DNA of 64,000 nucleotides from positions 95,921 through 159,920 of the forward strand of contig JAAFIL010000002.1 in assembly GCA_013297775.1 (NCBI GenBank). The letters are read 5' to 3'. How positions within the stretch are numbered: the first letter of the stretch is position 1; each line of letters begins with the position of its first letter. Shown here piece after piece: positions 27,671-35,733 of this stretch. The translations under genes and the position numbers were made by a program. Below the pieces are notes generated by a model. The model worked only from the letters and a program-made list of their open reading frames with translations. It did not search any database and was not told the origin of the DNA. Source of the DNA: Bacteroidota bacterium. Its GTDB lineage: Bacteria > Bacteroidota > Bacteroidia > B-17B0 > Aurantibacillaceae.

Positions 27671-28477
27671 ATGAAAAAACAAATAATGGCACTAGCAATT
27701 TTTGCTAGTTTAGGATTAATATTTTGGGCTTGTCATAAAAATGCAATCACCGGAACTAGAGGCTTAACTCTTATTCCCGAAAGCGAAATGATGACCATGA
27801 GTTATTCGCAATACGACCAGTTTTTAACTGAAAATAAGCCTTTGCCCGACTCGGACGAACGGGTAAAACTGGTGAAACAATGCGGCTTACGCATTCAAAA
27901 AGCAGTTGAAACGTATTATGCGGAGCGCGGACTTAGTAAACAATTAGATGGGTTTCAATGGACTTTTAATGTGGTGGACGAAAACACGGTAAACGCTTGG
28001 TGTATGCCCGGTGGAAAGGTTGTTGTTTACACGGGTTTGCTGCCTGTTACACAAGATGAACAAAGTTTGGCAGTGGTGATGGGGCACGAAATTGCACACG
28101 CTATTGCGCGCCATGGCAACCAACGCATGAGCCAAGGTATGTTAATGCAATTTGGTGGTATGGCTTTATCGGTGGCTCTTTCTCAAAAACCACAAATTAC
28201 GCAACAGTTATTTATGCAATCGTTTGGTATAGGCTCGCAGCTAGGTATGTTAAGCTACAGTCGTAAACACGAAACGGAAGCCGATAAAATGGGATTGGTA
28301 TTTGCTGCTATGGGTGGATACAATCCGGAGGCGGCTGTAGGGTTTTGGCAGCGCATGTCGGCAGGAGGTGGTCAAAAGCCCCCCGAGTTGTTAAGCACGC
28401 ATCCGAGCGATGAACGTCGTATTCGCGATTTACAAGCCTTTATGCCCGAGGCCAAAAAATATTATAAGCCGCAGTAA
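27671..28477 (+). CDS. M48-family metalloprotease, probable lipoprotein
   Basis: 268 residues. The N-terminus (MKKQIMALAIFASLGLIFWAC) has a lipobox-like Cys at 21. The zinc site is HEIAHAIARHGNQRMSQ with HEIAH at 139-143, the third ligand comes from ETEADKMG, and a STHPSDERRIRDL tail is typical of the LoiP/YcaL/BepA-like M48 group. Such enzymes degrade misfolded envelope proteins. Cotranscribed with clpS. The stop codon lies in the loop of its own terminator hairpin. Confidence 0.9.
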   Translation: MKKQIMALAIFASLGLIFWACHKNAITGTRGLTLIPESEMMTMSYSQYDQFLTENKPLPDSDERVKLVKQCGLRIQKAVETYYAERGLSKQLDGFQWTFNVVDENTVNAWCMPGGKVVVYTGLLPVTQDEQSLAVVMGHEIAHAIARHGNQRMSQGMLMQFGGMALSVALSQKPQITQQLFMQSFGIGSQLGMLSYSRKHETEADKMGLVFAAMGGYNPEAAVGFWQRMSAGGGQKPPELLSTHPSDERRIRDLQAFMPEAKKYYKPQ

Positions 28478-28489
28478 TGCGGTTTTTTT
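28467..28489 (+). terminator. Rho-independent terminator overlapping the M48 gene stop codon
   Basis: AGCCGCA (28467-28473) pairs with TGCGGTT (28478-28484) around a GTAA loop that contains the stop codon TAA. A run of T residues follows. Confidence 0.75.
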
Positions 28490-28537
28490 GTAAAAGAATA
28501 AGGCATTATCTTTTAATAAATCCTTAATTTTAATCCC

Positions 28538-29758
28538 ATGAATTTGGAATTTGATGTAATTATTGTTGGTGGCGGTATAACAGGTTTAGCAACAGCTTAC
28601 AAGTTAACCTTGATGCACCCTAACAAAACTATTTTAGTACTCGAAAAGGAAAAGGAAGTAGCTATGCACCAAACCGCCCGCAACAGCGGGGTTATACACA
28701 GTGGCATTTATTATAAACCAGATTCTTATAAAGCACGAAATTGTGTAGCGGGTAGGCGAGAGTTGGTTGCGTTTGCAAAAGAATATAATATTCCTCACGA
28801 TATTTGCGGTAAAATTATTGTAGCTACCGACCCAAGTGAGTTACCGCACATGAATAAAGTATTTAATAATGGCGTAGCTAATGGGGTTGAGGGTTTAGAG
28901 TTAATAGATGCCAATCGTATTAAAGAAATTGAACCGCATTGCCAAGGTATTGCAGGTATATGGGTAGCTTGCACGGGCATTATTGATTACGCCGATGTAG
29001 CGCGCAAATATGCCGAATTGATTGAAGCTAAGAGTGGAGGAAAAAATAAAGTACTTGTTAACCAAGAAGTGATTGCTTTTGAAAAAAATGCCTATAGCAC
29101 TTTGGTCATTACCAAAACCAATCGGTTTGTTGGCAAAAAAATTATAACATCGAGTGGGTTGCAAGCCGACCGTTTGGCCAAAAAGGAAGGGCAAAAAAGT
29201 GATGCTGCTATTGTTGGATTTAGAGGCGATTATTACGATTTAACCGAGAAGGGGCGAAGTAAAGTAAAAAACTTAATTTACCCAGTACCCAATCCAGAAT
29301 TTCCATTTTTAGGGGTGCATTTTACACGCATGATAAAAGGTGGGGTAGAGTGTGGGCCTAATGCGGTGTTTGTGTTTGACCGCGAGGGCTACTCTCGAAC
29401 GGCTTTTAGTTTTAAAGATACGACCGAGGCTTTTGGTTTTGGTGGCACTTGGAAATTTTTTGGTAAGCATTGGCGTTTTGGTTTAGATGAATACCGAGGC
29501 GCTTTTAGTAAAAGATTCTTTTTAAAACGTTTAAATAAATTACTACCCGATTTGCAAATGGATGATATCGTCGCATCGCGTTGTGGTATTCGGGCCATGG
29601 CATTAAGTCCGCAGGGCGATATGTATGATGATTTTAAAATTGAAAAAAATGGGAATGCCCTTCATGTTATTAACTCGCCCAGCCCAGCGGCTACAGCTAG
29701 TTTAGCTTATGGAAATGAAATTGCATTGATGGCTACTGAGTTTTTTAATTGGAAATAG
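28538..29758 (+). CDS. lhgO: L-2-hydroxyglutarate oxidase
   Basis: 406 residues. The FAD-binding motif IIVGGGITGLATAYKL near the N-terminus, ARNSGVIHSGIYYKPDSYKARNC and VIGFRGDYYDL-type segments (here IVGFRGDYYDL), and CGIRAMALSPQGDMYDDF match the LhgO/L2HGDH branch of the DAO family. The enzyme oxidises L-2-hydroxyglutarate to 2-oxoglutarate, passing electrons to the quinone pool. It stands alone behind the M48 terminator. A TAATTTTA stretch 15-20 bp upstream may be part of its promoter. Confidence 0.92.
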   Translation: MNLEFDVIIVGGGITGLATAYKLTLMHPNKTILVLEKEKEVAMHQTARNSGVIHSGIYYKPDSYKARNCVAGRRELVAFAKEYNIPHDICGKIIVATDPSELPHMNKVFNNGVANGVEGLELIDANRIKEIEPHCQGIAGIWVACTGIIDYADVARKYAELIEAKSGGKNKVLVNQEVIAFEKNAYSTLVITKTNRFVGKKIITSSGLQADRLAKKEGQKSDAAIVGFRGDYYDLTEKGRSKVKNLIYPVPNPEFPFLGVHFTRMIKGGVECGPNAVFVFDREGYSRTAFSFKDTTEAFGFGGTWKFFGKHWRFGLDEYRGAFSKRFFLKRLNKLLPDLQMDDIVASRCGIRAMALSPQGDMYDDFKIEKNGNALHVINSPSPAATASLAYGNEIALMATEFFNWK

Positions 29759-29760
29759 TT

Positions 29761-30024
29761 GTGGCACGCCAAGGCGCAAAGGACGCAAAGGGAATGGTGT
29801 GTTAGTTAGTTTAATAAGAGCCATTGAGAAGAGAAGCAATACCTCGCTTAAAATTTTGTTTGTAGAATAAGTGTGGCACGCAGAGGACGCAAAGTTCGCA
29901 AAGGGAATGGCGTGTTAGTTAGTTTTAATAAGAGCTATTGAGAAGAGAAGCGATACCTTGCTTAAAATTTTGTTTGTAAAATAAGTGTGTCACGCAAAGA
30001 CGCAGAGGACGCAAAGGGAATGGT
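29761..30024 (+). repeat. Direct tandem repeat of about 113 bp, 2.3 copies
   Basis: Units start GTGGCACGC at 29761, GTGGCACGC at 29873 and GTGTCACGC at 29987 (periods 112 and 114). Each opens with a CGCAAAGGACGCAAAGGGAA-type block and continues through TGTTAGTTAGTTTTAATAAG. A related inverted fragment lies at 41525-41562. Not a CRISPR: unit length is too great and there are no unique spacers. Confidence 0.8.
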
Positions 30025-30236
30025 GGACGTTTGGCTAGTCTTTATATTAAAGAACAATTTAGAATAAATCCTAATCTTTATCAACTGTGTTTTCGATAAT
30101 TTGTATTATCTCGAATAGTTGAAACTATCAAGAAATTCTACTAAACTATAAATTGATTTCTTATTTCTTGTTATTAATACAGGAGAGTTTTTAATTTAAA
30201 GAACGATTTCCTTGACATTTGAAGGAACTTTTTTTT

Positions 30237-30397
30237 CGTGAGGGATATTTCGGCTTCGCTCAATATAAATTTAGCGGCAGCCCGCGATGTGTGTGTGGCA
30301 CATTTTGCATGAGCGGCGGCGGCTGAGGCACGAAGACCCCGCACGCCATAGCAAAATGGCAACACACGCAAGGGGCTAAAGCGCAAAGCCCGACCCC
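30237..30397 (+). repeat. Copy D of the GTGAGGG...CCCGACCCC palindromic repeat family
   Basis: CGTGAGGGATATTTCGGCTT at the left and AGCCCGACCCC at the right. Interior arms 30289-30308 and 30351-30369 are inverted copies (GTGTGTGTGGCACATTTTGC with GCAAAATGGCAACACACGC), different in sequence from the arms of copy B but in the same place. Confidence 0.82.
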
Positions 30398-30540
30398 GAT
30401 TTCAATTTTAAGCATAATTTTTTTAGCTATACAAAAGGCTTTTGCTTAGACCTAACACTTTACATAGATAAGGGGCACGCCAAAAAAATAATAAGTTTAT
30501 TGGATGAGAATCTATTTGCTTTCCAAATAATTTATTCCAT

Positions 30541-31749
30541 TTAACTGTAAATAAATTCACCAAATGCCGAACGGATACTTACTTGTTTAGCACCAGGTTT
30601 TGCTTCTACGCATCCGATTAGTTTGGCTTTGATGTTGAAGGATTGGGCAATGCTGATGATAGAATCGGCGTGGTTAGCATCGGTATAAATTTCCATACGA
30701 TGCCCCATGTTAAACACCTTATACATTTCTTGATAATTGGTTTGGCTTTCGCTTTGTATCATTTTAAATAGCGGTGGCACATCGAATAAATTATCTTTTA
30801 TAACATGTAACCCTTCGTTTATAAAATGCAGTACTTTAGTTTGCGCGCCACCACTGCAATGTACAATGCCATTAATAAATGGACGGTGGTGTTGTAAAAT
30901 TGTTTTTATAACTGGTGCATAGGTGCGGGTAGGGGATAGTACCAATTTTGCGGCATCTATTTTTTCGGTGTGTAGCACACCTGTTGGTGTTGTGTAGGTT
31001 ACTTCTATTTTATCGGTGAGTTGCTTTTGCCCGCAATAGACCACGCTTTCGGGTAAGTTGGTATCGTAGCTTTCGGGAAAACGTTTGGCTAAGGTTTTTG
31101 AAAACACATCGTGGCGCGCGCTGGTTAAGCCATTACTGCCCATGCCACCGTTGTACTGATGTTCGTAAGTTGCTTGCCCGTAAGAGGCTAAACCAATGAT
31201 AACATTACCTGCTTTAATGGCATCATTTGAGATAACATTTTTTCGTTCCATGCGGCTTATAACAGTGCTATCTACTATGACGGTACGCACTAAATCGCCT
31301 ACATCGGCCGTTTCGCCACCAGTTGAGTAAATGGGGATTCCATTATCGCGTAGGTTGGCTAACACCTCTTCTGTTCCGTTAATGATGACACTAATGACCT
31401 CGCCTGGAATTAATTGTTTATTGCGCCCAATGGTTGAAGATAATAAAATGGTATCGGTGGCACCCACGCAAATTAAATCATCTACATTCATAATCACTGC
31501 ATCTTGCGCAATTCCTTTCCAAACGCTTAAATCGCCTGTTTCTTTCCAATACATATAAGCTAAAGCCGATTTGGTGCCTGCCCCGTCGGCGTGCATTAAC
31601 AAACAATGTGCCTCGCTTCCGGCTAATAAATCGGGTACTACTTTGCAAAAGGCTTTTGGGTAAAGGCCCTTATCTAACTTCGCAATGGCGGCGTGTACGT
31701 CTTCTTTACCAGCCGAAACACCACGTAATTGATATTTAGTATCACTCAT
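30541..31749 (-). CDS. purM: Phosphoribosylformylglycinamidine cyclo-ligase (AIR synthase)
   Basis: 402 residues of the Bacteroidota PurM type. N-terminal YQLRGVSAGKEDVHAAI, MHADGAGTKSALAYMYWKETGD, VMNVDDLICVGA (here IMNVDDLICVGA) and STGGETADVGD are the AIR synthase core motifs that bind FGAM and ATP. Fifth step of purine synthesis, cytoplasmic. It stands alone; purK lies 4 kb away and is not in the same operon. A TACTTTTA stretch upstream is a weak -7 candidate. Confidence 0.93.
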   Translation of the reverse strand: MSDTKYQLRGVSAGKEDVHAAIAKLDKGLYPKAFCKVVPDLLAGSEAHCLLMHADGAGTKSALAYMYWKETGDLSVWKGIAQDAVIMNVDDLICVGATDTILLSSTIGRNKQLIPGEVISVIINGTEEVLANLRDNGIPIYSTGGETADVGDLVRTVIVDSTVISRMERKNVISNDAIKAGNVIIGLASYGQATYEHQYNGGMGSNGLTSARHDVFSKTLAKRFPESYDTNLPESVVYCGQKQLTDKIEVTYTTPTGVLHTEKIDAAKLVLSPTRTYAPVIKTILQHHRPFINGIVHCSGGAQTKVLHFINEGLHVIKDNLFDVPPLFKMIQSESQTNYQEMYKVFNMGHRMEIYTDANHADSIISIAQSFNIKAKLIGCVEAKPGAKQVSIRSAFGEFIYS

Positions 31750-31833
31750 ACTTTTAATTTAAGCTTTGTAAAAGTACTAATATTTAACCGATGTTTTTTT
31801 AGTGCTAAGGGCTATACTTAAAACAATTATCAA

Positions 31834-32472
31834 TTAGTTTTTAATGGTTTTTAAGAGGCTGTCTAAACGTTGTAAAAATTGTTGCTGTTGCTTAATAATG
31901 GTTGAAAATTTCTCATTTTCTGGTACATTATTTTTTTGATAATCTTCCATGAGGGCCAAGGTTAGCAAAAATTTTAAGCTGGTATGTGTGTCGTTAATAA
32001 GAGCCGTATTGGCATCTATTTGAACGTGATAAGCATTAGAGGAACGTAGTTTTTGAGTGAGTAATTGCTTACTTCTACTTAACTTGGTTAATAGTTGATG
32101 CTGCAATACCGTATCGTTTATGGTTTTGATTTGGTGGAGTGCGCTCTCGTAGTAACGAGTTGAGTGATTTTCGTAAGTGACTTTTTCGGTCAGCAACTCA
32201 TTACTGTTTTTATAAATTAATTGACGTGTTTGGTTTAAGGCAATAAGCTTCTCATCTTTTTCACTTAGTTCTTCATACAATTCTTCAAGTAAGTTTTGCT
32301 TTCCATCTTTTCTCAAAAAAGTACTTTCTAAACTTTCTACTACGGTATTTTCTTTTGTAAGTGCTTTGGGAGGCTCTTGTTTAGCAGGTTCTACCTTTTT
32401 TGATTCGGGTTTGGTAGCGCAAGAGTATAAGCCTACACTCAATACCAAACTAAAAAAGAAATGTGTTTTCAT
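31834..32472 (-). CDS. Hypothetical lipoprotein with coiled coil
   Basis: 212 residues. MKTHFFFSLVLSVGLYSC gives a lipobox with Cys at 18. A charged, low-complexity linker (KPESKKVEPAKQEPPKALTK) follows, then a long helical part with heptad-like spacing (about 45-205), including LLEELYEELSEKDEKLIALN. No family recognised. Probably anchored in the inner or outer membrane. It lies between purM and hutI, all reading leftward, but with gaps of 54-84 bp, so cotranscription is uncertain. Confidence 0.7.
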   Translation of the reverse strand: MKTHFFFSLVLSVGLYSCATKPESKKVEPAKQEPPKALTKENTVVESLESTFLRKDGKQNLLEELYEELSEKDEKLIALNQTRQLIYKNSNELLTEKVTYENHSTRYYESALHQIKTINDTVLQHQLLTKLSRSKQLLTQKLRSSNAYHVQIDANTALINDTHTSLKFLLTLALMEDYQKNNVPENEKFSTIIKQQQQFLQRLDSLLKTIKN

Positions 32473-32526
32473 ATAAGGATCTTAATTAAACTTTTTTAAA
32501 TAATTGCTAAATGTGAATGGGCGAAA

Positions 32527-33774
32527 TTAAAATTTAAGGCCGTTAATATACACCGCTTCAATAGGCGCGTTACCAAAGGCATAGGGTATGTAGGCGTAAC
32601 TGCTAATGGGTTTAGTAATTATAAAATTAGCGCGTTTACCCAACGTAATGCTGCCTACCTCGTTAAGTACATCCATGGCTGCGGCACTGTTGATGGTGCA
32701 AGCGTTTATCATTTCTTCGGGGCTTAGTTTGTATTGTATGCATCCTAAACTCATTATCAAATTCATGTTGCCACAAGGGCTGCTGCCAGGATTATAATCA
32801 CTAGCAAATGCTACTGGTAAATTGTGTTCTATTAATTGACGTGCGGGTGGTAGGGGTAAGTTTAAAAAGAAAGCGGCACCAGGCAAAATAGTAGGGATGG
32901 TTTGCGCCTGTTGCAATAATTGCATGTCGGCTTTGGTGCAATATTCTAAATGGTCAACGCTGATGGCACCGCAAGCAACACCTGCGGCAATACCACCGCT
33001 ATGACTTAATTGCTCGGCATGTACCTTACCTTTTAAATGATAGTGTTTACCAGCATTTAAAATATGAATGGTTTCTTCGGCAGTAAAATATCCGTTTTCG
33101 CAAAATACATCTATGTAATCGGCCAGTTGTTCGGCAGCAATGGCGGGTAACATGGTTTCGGTGATTAGTTTAATGTATGCCGCTTTATTTGTTTTATAAG
33201 CTTGGGGCAGGGCATGAGCCCCTAAAAAAGTAGCTTTAATAGGAATGGGTGTTTCTTCTTTTAAACGCTTAATTACCCTTAGCATTTTAAGTTCACTTTC
33301 TAGGTTTAAACCATAACCACTTTTTATTTCAACGGCACCCGTTCCTAAACGTATTATTTCGTGCAAACGTTCGCGCGATTGGTCGAATAACTCGTTTTCG
33401 CTGGTTTGTTGCAATAAGGCCGCAGAGTTTAAGATGCCGCCGCCACGCTGGGCAATGGCTTCGTAACTTAATCCGTTAATGCGATCCACAAATTCGGCTT
33501 CTCTGTTTCCTGCATAAACGATGTGTGTGTGGCTATCGGCATAACAGGGCATTACAATTTGTCCGGTACAATCTAATACGTCTAAACCTTTCCAATCACT
33601 TATACCAGGAAAATCGCTCATGCTCCCATAATCTGCAAAACGCCCTTCTTCGATGGCTAACCACGCATTTTCGATAAGGGGCAATTCTTTCATGGACAAA
33701 CCGTTGATGGGTTTTAGGGCTTCGGCACGCACTTGAAGCAATTGTTTAATATTTTTTAAAAGCAATTTTTGCAT
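32527..33774 (-). CDS. hutI: Imidazolonepropionase
   Basis: 415 residues. An amidohydrolase fold with the HxH metal motif in YADSHTHIVYAGNREAEF, plus GISYEAIAQRGGGIL-type segment (here GLSYEAIAQRGGGIL), EIKSGYGL, FCENGYFTAEET and FASDYNPGSSPCGNM, is diagnostic for HutI. It hydrolyses imidazolone propionate to formiminoglutamate in histidine degradation. Other hut genes are not in the window. A good promoter lies just upstream (33797-33825). Confidence 0.94.
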   Translation of the reverse strand: MQKLLLKNIKQLLQVRAEALKPINGLSMKELPLIENAWLAIEEGRFADYGSMSDFPGISDWKGLDVLDCTGQIVMPCYADSHTHIVYAGNREAEFVDRINGLSYEAIAQRGGGILNSAALLQQTSENELFDQSRERLHEIIRLGTGAVEIKSGYGLNLESELKMLRVIKRLKEETPIPIKATFLGAHALPQAYKTNKAAYIKLITETMLPAIAAEQLADYIDVFCENGYFTAEETIHILNAGKHYHLKGKVHAEQLSHSGGIAAGVACGAISVDHLEYCTKADMQLLQQAQTIPTILPGAAFFLNLPLPPARQLIEHNLPVAFASDYNPGSSPCGNMNLIMSLGCIQYKLSPEEMINACTINSAAAMDVLNEVGSITLGKRANFIITKPISSYAYIPYAFGNAPIEAVYINGLKF

Positions 33775-33796
33775 ACGGCTTACAAGTTACACATCC

Positions 33797-33825
33797 TAAA
33801 GTTATTTTGAGATTATTTTTGCAAA
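33797..33825 (-). promoter_or_regulatory. Promoter of hutI
   Basis: On the minus strand, TTTG (33822-33825), a 17-bp spacer and TAACTTTA (33797-33804) match the Bacteroidota consensus with one mismatch. The hutI start codon is about 22 bp downstream. Confidence 0.6.
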
Positions 33826-33865
33826 TTTTCTAATTGGCCATGCACGCTTCCAAATAGATTTTACT

Positions 33866-33873
33866 TATTTTTG
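33866..33873 (+). promoter_or_regulatory. TAnnTTTG -7 element upstream of rfbB
   Basis: TATTTTTG is an exact -7 match, but no TTG is found at the right distance. The leader would be about 85 nt. Confidence 0.4.
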
Positions 33874-33958
33874 ACACATTATTGAGTGGTTATATTTAAT
33901 TGCATGAAGTGTAAATAGTATTCAATAGTTTCGATTTTAAAAGCATTAAAAAAAAGAT

Positions 33959-35011
33959 ATGAAAATTTTAATTACTGGAGGTGCAGGGTTTATTGGTTCG
34001 CATGTGGTACGTTTGTTTGTTAACACGTATCCTAACTATGAAATCGTTAATTTAGATAAACTCACTTACGCTGGAAATCTGAATAATTTAAAAGATATTG
34101 AAAACAAGGCTAACTACCGATTTGTAAAAGGCGATATTGTAGATGCTGCTTTTATTAATGCCTTGTTTGAAACGGAACAATTTAACGCCGTTATTCACTT
34201 GGCTGCCGAAAGTCATGTGGATAGGAGTATTACCAATCCGCTTGAGTTTGTGATGACGAATGTGATTGGTACGGTTAATTTATTGAATGCGGCGCGTGTG
34301 TTGCATAAAGCAAATCCTGATTTGTTTAAACGGTTTTACCATGTAAGCACCGATGAGGTGTATGGTGCTTTGGGCGATGAGGGTATGTTTTTAGAAACAA
34401 CGGCTTATGATCCGCACAGTCCGTATTCGGCTTCTAAAGCCAGCAGCGACCATTTTGTGAGGGCTTATTACGATACTTATAAATTACCGTGTGTGATTTC
34501 TAATTGCAGTAATAATTATGGGCCTAATCATTTTCCTGAAAAGTTAATTCCGTTGTGTATTCATAACATTCAAAACAACCGCCCTTTGCCTATTTATGGT
34601 AAGGGCGAAAATGTGCGTGATTGGTTGTACGTGATTGACCATGCGCGCGCTATTGATACTATTTTTCATAAAGCTCAATTGGGCACTACTTATAATATTG
34701 GTGGGCATAACGAATGGAAAAATATTGATGTGATTCGTTTGCTGTGTCAACTAATGGATAAAAAATTAAATCGCCCAGAAGGGACTAACGAAAAACTCAT
34801 TACGTTTGTTACCGACCGTGCGGGACACGATTTACGTTATGCCATTGATGCAACTAAACTCAAAGAAGAGTTAGGTTGGATGCCAAGCGTTAACTTTGAG
34901 GAGGGCTTAAACCTGACGGTAGATTGGTATTTGAATAATAAAGCGTGGTTGCACAATGTAACCAGCGGCGAGTATCAACATTATTACGAGCAACAATATA
35001 GTTCGCGTTAA
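33959..35011 (+). CDS. rfbB: dTDP-glucose 4,6-dehydratase
   Basis: 350 residues. Extended SDR with the NAD motif GGAGFIGSH at 7-15, LAAESHVDRSI, the catalytic STDEVYG stretch and YSASKASSDH with the Tyr/Lys pair. NCSNNYGPNHFPEKLIP and GKGENVRDWLYV complete the RmlB/RfbB signature. It makes dTDP-4-keto-6-deoxyglucose for deoxysugar (e.g. rhamnose) synthesis in surface polysaccharides. The polysaccharide operon at 2775-5886 may use its product, though they are 28 kb apart. No rfbA, C or D gene is adjacent. Confidence 0.95.
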   Translation: MKILITGGAGFIGSHVVRLFVNTYPNYEIVNLDKLTYAGNLNNLKDIENKANYRFVKGDIVDAAFINALFETEQFNAVIHLAAESHVDRSITNPLEFVMTNVIGTVNLLNAARVLHKANPDLFKRFYHVSTDEVYGALGDEGMFLETTAYDPHSPYSASKASSDHFVRAYYDTYKLPCVISNCSNNYGPNHFPEKLIPLCIHNIQNNRPLPIYGKGENVRDWLYVIDHARAIDTIFHKAQLGTTYNIGGHNEWKNIDVIRLLCQLMDKKLNRPEGTNEKLITFVTDRAGHDLRYAIDATKLKEELGWMPSVNFEEGLNLTVDWYLNNKAWLHNVTSGEYQHYYEQQYSSR

Positions 35012-35036
35012 TGAGGGGGTGTTAAACCGAGATTAT

Positions 35037-35185
35037 GCAATAGGAATCTATTACGAGCCGAAATCCCTTCAAAACAGTAAACTTCGTCACTTTTTCTTCT
35101 TCACCATAGTACCACTATGCCTCAGTCGAAAAAGTACCTGTTTTATTGGGCTTTCACCTCTCACTACGATTCCTATTGCATAATT
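35037..35185 (+). mobile_element. MITE-like element of the TTAAA family, right end altered
   Basis: Reverse-oriented relative of 14846-14999 over the whole interior. The left end CCGAGATTATGCAATAGGAA is preceded by TTAAA (35032-35036). The right end GATTCCTATTGCATAAT is not followed by the expected CTCGG-TTAAA but runs directly into repeat F, so the right end has been lost or overwritten. Confidence 0.75.
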
Positions 35186-35186
35186 C

Positions 35187-35475
35187 CATCTAACTCATTT
35201 TTTAAGCGTTTCTTAATTCCTCTTTCGCCCTCGTCCTTGTTTAAGCGTTAGCGGAAACGAGGATGTGCTAAACGGGCGTTTGTAACGCCCACACCATCAC
35301 TTTATCTGCGTTACAAACGCAGCTCTCAAACGTCCTCGTTACGCTTCGCTAAACAAGGACGAGATAGCAGCTCTCAAACGTCCTCGTTACGCTTCGCTAA
35401 ACAAGGACGAGATAAGGGTTCAAGTATTTTTATAGAGTCAGATATTTTATTCTAAAGAACTTCTTTCTTGAAATC
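35187..35475 (-). repeat. Repeat F copy split by insertion
   Basis: ATCTAACTCATTTTTTAAGCG at the left and GATATTTTATTCTAAAGAAC at the right are the two halves of the 11396-11476 repeat in reverse. About 200 bp of unrelated palindrome lies between them. Confidence 0.68.
35230..35414 (-). repeat. Long palindrome, CTCGTCC...GGACGAG family copy 2, with 48-bp tandem duplication of one arm
   Basis: 35230-35363 matches 2176-2309 in reverse orientation. The right arm is repeated: units 35319-35366 and 35367-35414 are identical 48-bp direct repeats starting GCAGCTCTCAAACGTCCTCG. Confidence 0.82.
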
Positions 35476-35733
35476 TCGGTTAAACCATTTTATTATTCTT
35501 TAGAATCAGCGTTATTAGCCATTTACGGTTCAATAACAGTTCCGAAGACAATATTTTGCATAAACAAATGCAACTGCCAGACTTTCTCAAAAAGTAGGAG
35601 GAGAAACTCTTCCCGTTACAATGAAAGGTTGCTTTGGTAATTCTTACAAATACATCATGTATTCCTAATTTATAAATCCACAAAGCATTTTATGTGATGT
35701 ATTAAAAACTAAAACAGATTTACTACTAAAGCC

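Larger units (their letters stand above)
29759..30540. other. Repeat-rich intergenic region
   Basis: About 780 bp without genes. It contains a 2.3-copy tandem repeat (29761-30024) and palindromic repeat D (30237-30397). Confidence 0.7.
35012..35733. other. Nested repeats and unassigned spacer
   Basis: 720 bp. From left: a TTAAA-flanked palindromic element (35037-35185), repeat F in reverse (35187-35475) split by the E-type palindrome and its 48-bp duplication (35230-35414), then about 260 bp with no recognised gene. Confidence 0.65.

Noticed and set aside
29761..30024. Tandem repeats considered as a CRISPR array
   Set aside because: The units are about 113 bp and similar throughout, with no short constant repeat and variable spacer pattern, and no cas genes nearby.
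35480..35683. 67-codon minus-strand frame left of purK
   Set aside because: No family resemblance, no promoter, and it lies in repeat-flanked spacer; too weak to call a gene.
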